The position numbers and the translations under genes are program-made. This document shows, piece after piece, positions 8,304-17,249 of a stretch of DNA of 64,000 nucleotides. The DNA comes from Actinoplanes missouriensis 431 (lineage in GTDB: Bacteria; Actinomycetota; Actinomycetes; Mycobacteriales; Micromonosporaceae), in assembly GCF_000284295.1 (NCBI RefSeq), contig NC_017093.1:7750001-7814000 (forward strand), in the 5' to 3' direction. Each line of letters opens with the position of its first letter. The stretch's first letter is position 1. The notes beneath the pieces were generated by a model. The model ran no database searches. It was not told where the DNA came from and was given only the letters and a program-made list of their open reading frames with translations.

Positions 8304-8447
8304 GGTCACACGTAACGGCTGCGTGGCGTTTCATCAACGCCAGGGCCGGGATGGAAGCACACGAACCGTTTCCGTGCGACCTCATCGCGGCCGGCGTGAG
8401 CTTCGGTGTGCCGCCGCCCTCGCGACAGAGCCGCATCGTGAGCCGCC
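8304..8447 (+). repeat. Conserved core of dispersed repeat, copy A
   Basis: By hand alignment this 144-base stretch matches the minus strand of 42970-42830 with 16 substitutions and one 3-base gap. In the second half, in the frame reading VRPHRGRRELRCAA, the five substitutions all fall in third codon positions and the gap is in frame. The first half shows no such bias, and copy B has a TAG in this frame. Coding status is therefore undecided. Confidence 0.8.
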
Positions 8448-8633
8448 ACCCACGCACGAGCCACCGTGAGCCGCCCTGCCGTTCACCACCCGGGCCGGGC
8501 CCCGCGACTGCGGCGCAACCGGTTGATGCGGCGGTCCGGTCGCTCCGTCCAGGCGAGCGAAGCAGCACGTCGGTGAGCTGACGCCGTGACCACTGACGTG
8601 TCCCGGCGGTCGCGCTGCGGCCTTGAGTGGCAG

Positions 8634-8698
8634 GTGGTCGCGCGGCTTCTCGGGGACTGTGCTGGTGCGGTTGTCCGGCGGATCTGCGCGTACCCCAT
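8634..8698 (+). repeat. 65-bp dispersed repeat, copy 1
   Basis: This stretch matches the reverse complement of 46524-46588 over 65 bases without gaps; the first 25 bases are identical and I count 13 mismatches in the rest. It lies in a non-coding stretch just beyond the MITE-like element. Function unknown. Confidence 0.75.
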
Positions 8699-8931
8699 TA
8701 TTTGTTTTCATCGACACCTTCCGCCCGAAACGGGCTAACCGAACGGACATAGTCGGCGTTGGGCGGTTTCCGGGTGGGGGTCCATCACGTAGCGTCATGG
8801 TCACAGGTGGATCTGGGGACGTCGTGGACTTCGGCTCGGGACCAGCAGGAACCGCGACGCAGACGGTGGGCCGGGCACGGGTCGACTTCGCCGAGTAGTC
8901 GCGGCGCCCGGCTCACCACCGTGCCGCCGCG
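8699..8931. other. Intergenic stretch without a supported gene
   Basis: Between the 65-bp repeat and the 3' end of the AbiEi/DUF559 gene I see no ORF with convincing start site or family features. A 91-codon plus-strand reading (8623-8898) runs through the repeat and has no recognisable domain. The AT-rich patch near 8695-8715 is unusual for this genome but has no clear promoter on either strand. Confidence 0.5.
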
Positions 8932-9891
8932 CTATGCCGCTGCCTCGTGGAGATCCAGCCTGCACGCCGCGCCGCACTGCCGGGGCACGCCGCGCCAGCC
9001 TCGGCTTCGCAGCACGCCGGCCACCTGAGCGGCCACCCCGCACGGGTCCTCGCCGATGTCGAGTGATCCGTAGCGGAGGACGCGCTCACCGGACCGCACC
9101 CCTGCGTGGTCCCTGCGGAAGTTCCGCCGGCGGCCCTCGGGCGGGTGTGCCGCCAGGCCGTCGAGTTCGACGCGGACGCCGTGTTCCAGGTAGTGGACGT
9201 CGTCGTACCAGCTTCCGCCGGGACGCGGGCGACGCTGCTGGCGGGCGCCGGGTGGCAGGGCGTGCGCCCGCTCCACGTCACGCAGGTAACGCCACTCCAG
9301 CACCGATCCGACGCCGGCGCCCGCCTCGCCGAGCAGGACGGTCAGGTCGCGCCGCCGCAGCAGGCGGGGACGGTCGGACAGCGCCTTGGCGATCCGGGCC
9401 GGTGTGGTGAGGCGACGACCGCAGGCTGCCGCTATCCACGCCATCGCCTCCTCCTCCGAGCGCGCCGCCGACGCCATGTCCAGCACGGTGTCCTCCACCC
9501 GGGTCTGCGGTGGCAGCCGGACCGGGTCCAGACGCGTCGCGGTCCCCTTGGCGCGGTGCACCACCAGGCCGGCGGACGGGCGGACGCGCCGTTCGTCCGG
9601 GATGAGGACGTGGATCGGGCCGGGTGTGTCGTCGGCCAGGCCGGCCTCCTCGGCGGCCGACCGGTGGGAGAGCATCGCGCCCCGGCCGGCGGCGAGGACC
9701 GCGGCCCAGCGCAGGGCCGGGCGGGCCACCGGGCCGCTGAAGGTGGCGTAGACGCCCCGGTGGAGCCGTTGCCAGCCGCCGGACGTGTACAGGCGCCGGA
9801 GGTGGTCCGGGCTCATGCCGCTGGCCAGAGCCTGGGCGCGGGTCAGGATGCCGCGCTGATGCCGGCTGATCTCGTCGATGTGTCGCGTCAT
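8932..9891 (-). CDS. AbiEi-antitoxin-like N-terminal domain with DUF559/Vsr-like C-terminal domain
   Basis: 319 residues from ATG 9891 (MTRHIDEISRHQRG); the reading frame extends upstream, but that part is proline/arginine-rich and lacks family features. Residues 1-90 form the helix-turn-helix and following fold of AbiEi-type antitoxins (ILTRAQALASGMSPDHLRRL, then HRGVYATFSG). The C-terminal 110 residues resemble the DUF559/Vsr endonuclease fold, with YDDVHYLEHGVRVELDG supplying Asp and Glu in the expected spacing. Such two-domain proteins are widespread single genes in actinobacteria, and no AbiEii toxin gene is adjacent. Activity is unproven for the family. Confidence 0.8.
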   Translation of the reverse strand: MTRHIDEISRHQRGILTRAQALASGMSPDHLRRLYTSGGWQRLHRGVYATFSGPVARPALRWAAVLAAGRGAMLSHRSAAEEAGLADDTPGPIHVLIPDERRVRPSAGLVVHRAKGTATRLDPVRLPPQTRVEDTVLDMASAARSEEEAMAWIAAACGRRLTTPARIAKALSDRPRLLRRRDLTVLLGEAGAGVGSVLEWRYLRDVERAHALPPGARQQRRPRPGGSWYDDVHYLEHGVRVELDGLAAHPPEGRRRNFRRDHAGVRSGERVLRYGSLDIGEDPCGVAAQVAGVLRSRGWRGVPRQCGAACRLDLHEAAA

Positions 9892-10007
9892 GCGGGCCAG
9901 GATCGCCGGGCGCCGGGGATGCCGCCGGTGGGGTTGTGGACGAGGCGGGGATGTGGACAACGGGTTCGCGGAGCCCGGCGGGTGGTAGGGGCGTGACGCA
10001 GGAAGCG

Positions 10008-10031
10008 GGCCGCCCGGTTCCCCGGACGGCC
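10008..10031 (-). terminator. Hairpin after the glutamate dehydrogenase gene
   Basis: GGCCGCCCGG and CCGGACGGCC form a 10-bp stem with one mismatch around TTCC, 20 bases beyond the gdh stop. There is no T-run, so a role in termination is only likely. Confidence 0.4.
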
Positions 10032-10050
10032 ACGCCCCCACCGGGACCCG

Positions 10051-13000
10051 TCAAGCAGCCGACGTCTTGACCAGCGTCCGGATCTGCCGCAGCAGCACCG
10101 ACAACGCCGCCAGGTCAGCCGGCGAATCCTCCACGTTCCCCATCGCGTTCGACGCCCGCGCGATCGACGCCGCGTTCACCTGCTCCCACTCGGACACCCG
10201 GTCCTCCGGGGCCGCCTCCGCCGGCGTCGACTGCAGGACCTCCGCCGTCAACGCGGCCAGCGCCGCGTACAGGTCGTACCGCAGCGCCATCCGCGCGAGC
10301 GTCTGCCACCTGTCGTTACGCGGCAGCCGGGAGATGTGCGACAGGAGCGTGTCGACCCCGAAGCGCTCGGAGAGCACGAAGTACACCGACGCCACCTCGT
10401 GCGGGTCGCGGCCGACGGACGCCGCCGTCTCCAGGATGTCCAGCAGACCGAAGCCGTAGAACACCCGGCTCACCGACTCGGCGATCGCCTCCGGGACGTC
10501 CTTGCCGGTCAGCGCGGCGGTCCGCTGTTCCAGGTTGCGCCGCTCGGCGCCGACGATGACGTGGGGCAGGCGGGGCATCAGCTCGGCGACGCCGGGCCGC
10601 AGCTTGGCGATCTCGCCGGCCACGTCGATCGGCGAGCGGCGGGTGCTGACCAGCCAGCGGACCGCCCGGTCGAGCAGCCGCCGGGTCTCCAGCAGCACCG
10701 CGGTCTGCGCGGCGGTCGGCACCTCGTTGTCCAGGCCCTCGGCGGCCTGCCAGATCTCCTTGAGGCCGTAGACGTCGCGGACCACGATGTACGCCCGGAT
10801 CACGTCGGCCGCCGACGCCCCGCTCTCCTCCATCGCCCGGTAGACGAACGAGGTGCCGCCCCGGTTGACCACCTCATTCACCAGCGACGTGGAGATGATC
10901 TCCCGGCGCAAGCGGTGACCGGCCATCCGGCCGGCGAACCGGTCGCGCAGCGGTGTGGGGAAGTACCGGGTGAGGACGTCGGCCGTCCAGCCCTCGTCGA
11001 CGAGCTCGTCGGCGAGGACCTCGCGCTCCAGACTGATCTTGACGTAGGCCAGGAGCACGGCGAACTCCGGCGCGGACAGGCCTTCGCCGGTCTCGTACCG
11101 GGCGGCGAGCTCCTTGTCCGAGGGCAGCGCCTCGAGCTCGCGGTTCAGTTCGCCCCGCTCCTCCAGCGACTTGAGCATCCGCCGGTGCACCGGGAGCAGC
11201 GAGTGCGCCTGGGCCCGGGCGTTGCCGAGCGCCATCGCCTGCTCGTAGTTGTCCCGCAGCACCAGCGCGCCGACCTCGTCGGTCATCGCGGCGAGCAGCT
11301 CGTCGCGTTCCGGCAGGGTCATCTCGCCGTCGGTCACCGCGCCGCCGAGCAGGATCTTGATGTTGACCTCGTGGTCGGAGCAGTCCACACCGGCCGAGTT
11401 GTCGATGAAGTCGGTGAAGACCCGGCCGCCGGAGCGGGCGAACTCGATCCGCCCGCGCTGGGTGAGACCGAGGTTGCCGCCCTCGCCGACCACCTTGACC
11501 CGCAGGTCGGCGCCGTTGATCCGGATCGCGTCGTTGCCCTTGTCACCGACGTCCGCGTGCGACTCGGAGGCCGCTTTCACGTAGGTGCCGATGCCGCCGT
11601 TGAAGTACAGGTCGACCGGCGCGGTCAGGATCCCCCGCATCAACTCGGTCGGGCTGACCGAGGTGGCCTCACCGAGCCCGAGGACGGCCCGGACCTGCGG
11701 GCTCACCGGGATCGACTTGGCGCTGCGCGGATAGACGCCGCCGCCCTCGCTGATCAGCTCACGGTCGTAGTCGGCCCAGGACGAGCGCGGAAGGTCGAAC
11801 AGGCGGCGCCGTTCCGCGTACGAGATCGCGGGGTCGGGGTCGGGGTCCAGGAAGATGTGCCGGTGGTCGAAGGCCGCCACCAGCCTGATGTGCTCGGAGA
11901 GCAGCATCCCGTTGCCGAAGACGTCGCCGGACATGTCGCCGACGCCGACCACGGTGAAGTCCTCGCTCTGGGTGTCGATCCCCAGGTCGCGGAAGTGCTT
12001 CTTCACCGACTCCCACGCGCCGCGGGCGGTGATGCCCATCTTCTTGTGGTCGTAACCGGCCGAGCCGCCGCTGGCGAACGCGTCACCGAGCCAGAAGTCC
12101 TTGCTCACCGAGATCTCGTTGGCGATGTCGCTGAACGTGGCGGTGCCCTTGTCCGCGGCGACCACCAGGTACGGGTCGTCGCCGTCGTGCCGCACCACGT
12201 CCTGCGGCGGGATGATCTTGCCGCTCAGGATGTTGTCGGTGACGTCCAGCAGCGCGGTGATGAAACCCTTGTAGCACTCCACCGCCTCGTCCCGGTCGCC
12301 CGGCTTCTGCTTCAGGACGAAGCCGCCCTTCGCGCCCACCGGGACGATCACCGCGTTCTTCACCATCTGCGCCTTGACCAGGCCCAGGACCTCGGTGCGG
12401 AAGTCCTCGCGCCGGTCCGACCAGCGCAGGCCGCCGCGGGCCACCGCGCCGAACCGCAGGTGCACACCCTCGAACCGCGGCGAGTAGACGAAGATCTCGT
12501 ACTTCGGGCGGGGCTGCGGCAGGTCCGGGATGGCCTGCGGGTCCAGCTTGAACGCCACGTACGACTTGGGCCGGCCCTCGGTGCCCCGCTGGAAGAAGCT
12601 GGTCCGCAGGGTGGCCTCGATCAGGGTCAGGTACGAGCGCAGGATCCGGTCCTGGTCGAGGCTCTCCACCTGGTCGAGCAGCGCGGTGATCCGGTCCCGC
12701 AGCCCGGTCGCGCGGCGGGCCCGTTCCGCCTCGCCCACCTCCAGCGCCGGCGAGAACCGGGTCTCGAAGAGCCGCACCAGCAGACCGGCGATCTCCGGAT
12801 AGGCGGTGAAGGTCGATTCCACGTACCGCTGGGAGAAGACGTTCCCGGTCTGCCGCAGATATTTCGCGTACGCCCGCAGCACCACCACCTGACGCCAGGT
12901 GAGCCCGGCCCGCAGCACCAGTTCGTTGAACCCGTCCACCTCGGCCTCACCACGCCAGGCCGCCGCGAACGCGTTCTCCACCTGCGGGCGCACCTCGGCG

Positions 13001-14988
13001 AGCTCGCGGTGGCCGGCCGGTGGGAGCAGGCCGAAGTCGTACAGGTAGATCACGCCGTCGTCGCGGCGGATCTCGTACGGCCGCTCGTCGGTGACCCGGA
13101 CGCCGAGCGAGTGCAGCACCGGCAGGACCGTGGAGAGCATCATCGGCTCCCCGTACCGGTAGACCTTGAACCGCACGTCCCGCTCGTCCGGCTCGGGCAC
13201 GCCGTCCGCGCCGAGCCGGCGGCGCCGGAACAGGTGCATGGCGAGCTGGCCCGGCTCCTCGAGCAGCTCCAGCTTGGCGAGATCCTGGATTCCCTCGTAC
13301 GGGGTGTGCCCGTTCTTGTAGCTCTCCGGGAAGGCCGCCGAGTACCTGTTGAACAGCGTCTTGGCCTGCTCGTCGCCGAGTTTGCGCTCGAGGACCAGGG
13401 AGAAGTCGTCGTCCCACATCCGGGTCGCGTCGGCGAGCAGCTCGGCCAGCTCGTTCGGGTCGACGTGGCCGGGCGGGTCGCCCGGGTCGGTCCGCACGAT
13501 GAAGTGCACCCGCGCCAGCATCCGCTCGGTGACCCGGGTGGTGTAGTCGACACCGACGCCGTTCAGCTCGCGGAGCAGGATCTCCTGCATGCGCAGCCGG
13601 TTGCCGGTGGTGAACCGGTCCCGGGGCAGGTAGATCAGGCAGGAGATGAACCGGCCGTACCCGTCGCGGCGCAGGAAGAGGCGCAACTGGCGGCGGCCGG
13701 CCATCCGCAGGACGCCGATCACCGCCTCGTACAGATCGTCGGTCTTGATCTGGAAGAGCTCGTCGCGGGGGTAGGTCTCCAGGATCTGGAGCAGGTCCTT
13801 GCCGGAGTGCCCGCGCGGGGACAGCCCGGAGCGCTCCAGCACCTCCATCACCTTGCGCTTGACCACCGGAAGCTGGCGCACGCTGGTCCGGTACGCGGAG
13901 GAGGAGAAGAGCCCGAGGAAGCGGCGCTCGCCGACCACGGTGCCGGAGGCGTCGAAGATCTTCACGCCGATGTAGTCGAGGTACGCCGACCGGTGCACGG
14001 TGGCCCGCGAGTTGGCCTTGGTGATCACCAGGAGCCGTTTCTCCAGGACCCGCTGGTACGCCTCGGGCGCCATCGTGGCGAGCGGGCGCGGCTTGCTGGC
14101 GCCGCGCATGATGCCGAGCCCGGTGCCCGGAACCGCGCTGAGGACCCCCTCGTCCAGGTGGTACTCGCGGTAGCCGAGGAACGTGAAATGGTCGTGCGCG
14201 AGCCACTCGAGCAGCTCGATCGTGTCCGTGACGTCCTTGTCCGGCACCGGTGGCATGGTGCCGGACTCGGTGGCGGAGGCCAGCTCCGCGGAGATCATCA
14301 GGGCGCGCTGCCGCATCCGGGGCCAGTCCTCGACCGCGTCCCGGACGTCGGTGAGCACCCGGCGCACCTCGTTGGTGAGCTGCTCGCGGGCCTCCGGGCG
14401 GCGGACCGGGTCGACCTCGATCCGGATCCAGCTCTCCACCAGGTCGCCGTCGATCGCGTCGTCCGGCTCGACCTCGGGCTCCACCTGCGCGAGCGCGCCG
14501 AGCGGCTCGCGGCGGACCACGATCAGCGGGTGCACGAGCAGGTGGACCTGCAGGTTGTGCGCGGTGAGCAGGGCCATCACGGAGTCGACCAGGAACGGCA
14601 TGTCGTCGGTCACGATCCGGACGACGGTGTGCCCCTGGGAGCCGCTGGGCTCGGTGACGGACAGCTTCACCTCGCCGGGCAGGCGGTTGCGGGCCAGCTC
14701 GCGGTGCTCGACCGCGGCCGCGTACATCTCGTCCGGCGTGTAGCCGACCAGCTCCTCGTCGGGTGCGAACCGCCAGAAGCGGTCGACCAGTGATGCGGTG
14801 CTGATGTCCTCGCCCGCCTGCTGGACCGCCTGCGCGACGAGCCTCTCGGCGTTCGGCAGTGGCTCGTCCAGCTCCCCTGAGTCGGTGGACGCCCCCAGAC
14901 GCCCGGTGAGGGCGAGTCCGGGCTGCGGCACCGAAGGATCGGGCACAGTGTGATCAGAATCGGTCGCTGCCTCGTCGGCGACAGCCAT
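10051..14988 (-). CDS. gdh: NAD-specific glutamate dehydrogenase, large (180 kDa) class
   Basis: 1645 residues from ATG 14988; a GAGGGGAG ribosome site lies about ten bases upstream, and the extra 28 in-frame residues before it look non-coding. Length and content match the L_180 NAD-GDH class, which oxidises L-glutamate to 2-oxoglutarate and ammonia in the cytosol. The order is a long N-terminal regulatory region with ACT-like pieces, then the catalytic core. The core includes APRFEGVHLRFGAVARGGLRW-type and VPVGAKGGFVLK segments (substrate Lys), DKGTATFSDIANE, VVGVGDMSGDVFGNGML (nucleotide site), and GEGGNLGLTQRGRIEFA. A C-terminal helical region follows. It is divergent from a PBP gene and is a single-gene unit. 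Confidence 0.95.
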   Translation of the reverse strand: MAVADEAATDSDHTVPDPSVPQPGLALTGRLGASTDSGELDEPLPNAERLVAQAVQQAGEDISTASLVDRFWRFAPDEELVGYTPDEMYAAAVEHRELARNRLPGEVKLSVTEPSGSQGHTVVRIVTDDMPFLVDSVMALLTAHNLQVHLLVHPLIVVRREPLGALAQVEPEVEPDDAIDGDLVESWIRIEVDPVRRPEAREQLTNEVRRVLTDVRDAVEDWPRMRQRALMISAELASATESGTMPPVPDKDVTDTIELLEWLAHDHFTFLGYREYHLDEGVLSAVPGTGLGIMRGASKPRPLATMAPEAYQRVLEKRLLVITKANSRATVHRSAYLDYIGVKIFDASGTVVGERRFLGLFSSSAYRTSVRQLPVVKRKVMEVLERSGLSPRGHSGKDLLQILETYPRDELFQIKTDDLYEAVIGVLRMAGRRQLRLFLRRDGYGRFISCLIYLPRDRFTTGNRLRMQEILLRELNGVGVDYTTRVTERMLARVHFIVRTDPGDPPGHVDPNELAELLADATRMWDDDFSLVLERKLGDEQAKTLFNRYSAAFPESYKNGHTPYEGIQDLAKLELLEEPGQLAMHLFRRRRLGADGVPEPDERDVRFKVYRYGEPMMLSTVLPVLHSLGVRVTDERPYEIRRDDGVIYLYDFGLLPPAGHRELAEVRPQVENAFAAAWRGEAEVDGFNELVLRAGLTWRQVVVLRAYAKYLRQTGNVFSQRYVESTFTAYPEIAGLLVRLFETRFSPALEVGEAERARRATGLRDRITALLDQVESLDQDRILRSYLTLIEATLRTSFFQRGTEGRPKSYVAFKLDPQAIPDLPQPRPKYEIFVYSPRFEGVHLRFGAVARGGLRWSDRREDFRTEVLGLVKAQMVKNAVIVPVGAKGGFVLKQKPGDRDEAVECYKGFITALLDVTDNILSGKIIPPQDVVRHDGDDPYLVVAADKGTATFSDIANEISVSKDFWLGDAFASGGSAGYDHKKMGITARGAWESVKKHFRDLGIDTQSEDFTVVGVGDMSGDVFGNGMLLSEHIRLVAAFDHRHIFLDPDPDPAISYAERRRLFDLPRSSWADYDRELISEGGGVYPRSAKSIPVSPQVRAVLGLGEATSVSPTELMRGILTAPVDLYFNGGIGTYVKAASESHADVGDKGNDAIRINGADLRVKVVGEGGNLGLTQRGRIEFARSGGRVFTDFIDNSAGVDCSDHEVNIKILLGGAVTDGEMTLPERDELLAAMTDEVGALVLRDNYEQAMALGNARAQAHSLLPVHRRMLKSLEERGELNRELEALPSDKELAARYETGEGLSAPEFAVLLAYVKISLEREVLADELVDEGWTADVLTRYFPTPLRDRFAGRMAGHRLRREIISTSLVNEVVNRGGTSFVYRAMEESGASAADVIRAYIVVRDVYGLKEIWQAAEGLDNEVPTAAQTAVLLETRRLLDRAVRWLVSTRRSPIDVAGEIAKLRPGVAELMPRLPHVIVGAERRNLEQRTAALTGKDVPEAIAESVSRVFYGFGLLDILETAASVGRDPHEVASVYFVLSERFGVDTLLSHISRLPRNDRWQTLARMALRYDLYAALAALTAEVLQSTPAEAAPEDRVSEWEQVNAASIARASNAMGNVEDSPADLAALSVLLRQIRTLVKTSAA

Positions 14989-15157
14989 GGCTCCGGCGCT
15001 CCCCTCACCCACGGCACTGTGGGTTCGAACGTGTCGAGCACAGCCTAGAACGACCGGCCCGGCACCTCTCACACCCCGGGTGTGCCAGCGAGTGATGTGC
15101 GCTTTTGCGCCGTATCACCTACTGCGGGACACCATGACGGGCGTTGGCCTACTACGG

Positions 15158-15213
15158 TTCGATGAGCTACCCAGGGATTCGATCAACTACCCAGGGGATC
15201 AACTACCCAGGGG
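15158..15213 (+). repeat. Three tandem 16-20 bp repeats in the PBP leader
   Basis: Two 20-base units (15158-15177, 15178-15197) and one 16-base unit (15198-15213) share CTACCCAGGG. The last copy runs into the ribosome site GGGAAAGGAA (15211-15220) of the PBP gene at 15225, so copy number could affect the leader RNA. Effect is unknown. Confidence 0.85.
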
Positions 15214-15224
15214 AAAGGAACGTC

Positions 15225-17129
15225 ATGCGCCGCACCACCGCCGGGATCGCCGCGCTGCTCGTACTCGCCGCGGGCGGATTGGCCGGGTGCTCCGCCGACC
15301 CGCCCGAGGACGCCGTCTCGGCGTTCGTCGCCGGCTGGCAGAGCGGTGACCTGAACGACGTCGGATTCGTCACCGCGAGCGGCAGCGGGATCGCCGCGCC
15401 CGAGGTGCTCACGGGCATCCGCGAACTCTACGGCGACCTCACCGGACCGCCGCCGGCGGTCTCCGCCGGGAAGACCACGACCACCGGGGACGACGCCAGC
15501 ACCCCGATCACCGTGAAGTGGACGCTGCCCGGCGGGGTCGAGTGGTCGTACCAGAGCACGGTCCGCGCCACCAAGGCCGGCCGCGACGACTGGGCCGTCA
15601 TCTGGGAGCCGGCGCTCGTCCAGCCGGATCTCGCCACCGGTGACAAGCTGCGTCTGCGCCGGGTCGCCTCGGACCGCGCCACCATCCAGGACGCGGACGG
15701 CAAACCCCTGGTCGGGCCGCAGAAGGTAGTGGTGATCGGGGTCAGCCCCGAGAAGATCACCGACTTCACCAAGCTGAAGAACGGCCTCGCCGCCGCGTTC
15801 AAGAAGGTCGCCGTGGACGTGGACCTGGACGCACTGAAGGGCCGGGTCGACGCCGCCGATCCGGGCGCCTTCATCGACCTGGTCACGCTGCGGCGGGCCG
15901 ACTACAACAAGGTCCGCAATCAGGTACGGCCACTGCCCGGCACCGTGTTCCGCGAGGAGACCCGGCAGCTCGCGCCGACCCGCGCCTTCGCCCGCGCCCT
16001 GCTCGGCACCGTCGACGCCGCCACGAAAGAGGACATCGACGCCCGTCCGGACGTCCTCAAGGTGGGCGACCAGGCCGGGCACGGCGGCCTGCAGCAGAAG
16101 TACGACGACACGCTGCGCGGCACCGCCGGCCTCTCCGTGGTGATCTCCCGGGAGGCCGCCGACGGCGCCGTCGAGGACGACCCGATCTTCCAGTCCGACC
16201 CGGTCGACGGCAAACCCGTGAAGGTCACCATCGACACCGCCACCCAGAACGCCGCCGACAAGGCCCTGGCCGGCGAGAAACAGCCCAGCTCGATGGTGGC
16301 GATCCGGGTCAGCGACGGGGCCGTGCTGGCGGTCGCGAACGGCCCCGACGCGGGCGGCGTGAACACCGCCCTGACCGGCCAGGTCCCGCCCGGCTCGACA
16401 TTCAAGATGGTTTCCGGGTACGGGGTTCTGGCCCGTGACGTGGTCACCGCCGACACGGTCGTCGACTGCCCGAAGACGTTCACCGTCGACGGGCGGGAGT
16501 TCAAGAACTCGCACGACGAGGCGCTCGGCAAGGTGCCGTTCCACGTCGACTTCGCGAAGTCCTGCAACACCGCGTTCGCCAGTCTCGCGCCGAAACTGAC
16601 CGCGGCCGGCCTGCAGGAGGCGTCCACGGCGCTCGGCCTCGGCGGCGCCTGGGACATGGGCATCGAGGCGTACACCGGAGAGGTCTCCGACGGCGGCACC
16701 GGGACCGAACTGGCCGCCGCGATCTTCGGTCAGGGCAGCACCGTGGTGAGCCCGGTCGCCATGGCGGCGGCCACCGCGGCCGTCGCGAAAGGACAGTTCC
16801 AGCCGCCGAAACTGGTCCTCGACCCGGCGCCGGCGAAACCCGGCGAGGCCGGGCCGCAGCTCGACCCCGAGGCGGTGGCGTCACTGCGGGAGATGATGCG
16901 CGAGGTCGTCACCAACGGCACGGGTACGGCGTTGAAGAGCGTCCCCGGCAAACCGGTGCACGGCAAGACGGGCACCGCGGAGTTCGAGAACGGCTCCGAG
17001 GACACCCACTCGTGGTTCGTCGGCTACCAGGACGACGTGGCGTTCGCGGTGATGGTGCAGAAGGGCGGCGCCGGCTCGGAGGCGGCCGTGCCGATCGTCA
17101 AGCGCTTCCTCACCGAGCTGAACAAGTAG
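15225..17129 (+). CDS. Lipoprotein penicillin-binding protein, transpeptidase with NTF2-like (MecA_N) domain
   Basis: 634 residues from ATG 15225, with GGGAAAGGAA four bases upstream. The first 22 residues form a lipoprotein signal ending LAAGGLAGC, so Cys22 should be lipidated and the protein displayed outside the membrane. An NTF2-like domain (about 25-150) and a dimerisation region precede the transpeptidase domain. Active-site motifs are S391-T-F-K394 (SxxK), S446-C-N448 (SxN) and K581-T-G. It crosslinks peptidoglycan. The MecA_N arrangement is that of class B PBPs such as PBP2a; beta-lactam susceptibility cannot be read from sequence. A symmetric terminator follows the stop. Confidence 0.93.
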   Translation: MRRTTAGIAALLVLAAGGLAGCSADPPEDAVSAFVAGWQSGDLNDVGFVTASGSGIAAPEVLTGIRELYGDLTGPPPAVSAGKTTTTGDDASTPITVKWTLPGGVEWSYQSTVRATKAGRDDWAVIWEPALVQPDLATGDKLRLRRVASDRATIQDADGKPLVGPQKVVVIGVSPEKITDFTKLKNGLAAAFKKVAVDVDLDALKGRVDAADPGAFIDLVTLRRADYNKVRNQVRPLPGTVFREETRQLAPTRAFARALLGTVDAATKEDIDARPDVLKVGDQAGHGGLQQKYDDTLRGTAGLSVVISREAADGAVEDDPIFQSDPVDGKPVKVTIDTATQNAADKALAGEKQPSSMVAIRVSDGAVLAVANGPDAGGVNTALTGQVPPGSTFKMVSGYGVLARDVVTADTVVDCPKTFTVDGREFKNSHDEALGKVPFHVDFAKSCNTAFASLAPKLTAAGLQEASTALGLGGAWDMGIEAYTGEVSDGGTGTELAAAIFGQGSTVVSPVAMAAATAAVAKGQFQPPKLVLDPAPAKPGEAGPQLDPEAVASLREMMREVVTNGTGTALKSVPGKPVHGKTGTAEFENGSEDTHSWFVGYQDDVAFAVMVQKGGAGSEAAVPIVKRFLTELNK

Positions 17130-17152
17130 GACCCGACCCGAGACCCCCAGGC

Positions 17153-17178
17153 GGCCGGTGCGACAGCGCACCGGCCGT
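17153..17178. terminator. Bidirectional hairpin between PBP and arginase-fold genes
   Basis: CGGCCGGTGCG / CGCACCGGCCG is a perfect 11-bp stem with an ACAG loop, 23 bases after the PBP stop and between convergent genes. Confidence 0.7.
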
Positions 17179-17249
17179 CTCAGCGGCGGCGCCGGCGGTC
17201 TCAGGAGCCGTGCGGCGGGCAGGGCCGGCTCAGCGGGCGCGGTGCCGGC

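Larger units (their letters stand above)
8028..8585. mobile_element. MITE-like element with long imperfect terminal inverted repeats (copy A)
   Basis: No convincing gene lies here. The segment 8060-8141 and the reverse complement of 8491-8571 align over about 80 bases at roughly 80 percent, including an identical 26-base block (8116-8141 versus 8491-8516) and an identical outer GACGTGCTGCTTCG. Inside are four to five tandem 31-32 base units (8175-8301) and a 144-base core (8304-8447) that recurs inverted at 42830-42970. A 9-base direct repeat GCTGACGCC flanks the unit at 8020-8028 and 8577-8585; the left copy contains the stop codon of the GH3 gene. This looks like a non-autonomous inserted element. 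No transposase is present. Confidence 0.65.

Noticed and set aside
8623..8898. 91-codon plus-strand ORF
   Set aside because: It runs through the 65-bp repeat, no domain, no clear ribosome site.
10336..14793. Very long plus-strand reading frame (about 1,485 codons)
   Set aside because: It is antisense to the glutamate dehydrogenase gene, has no domain and is rich in Arg, Gly, Val and His as expected for a GC-rich shadow frame.
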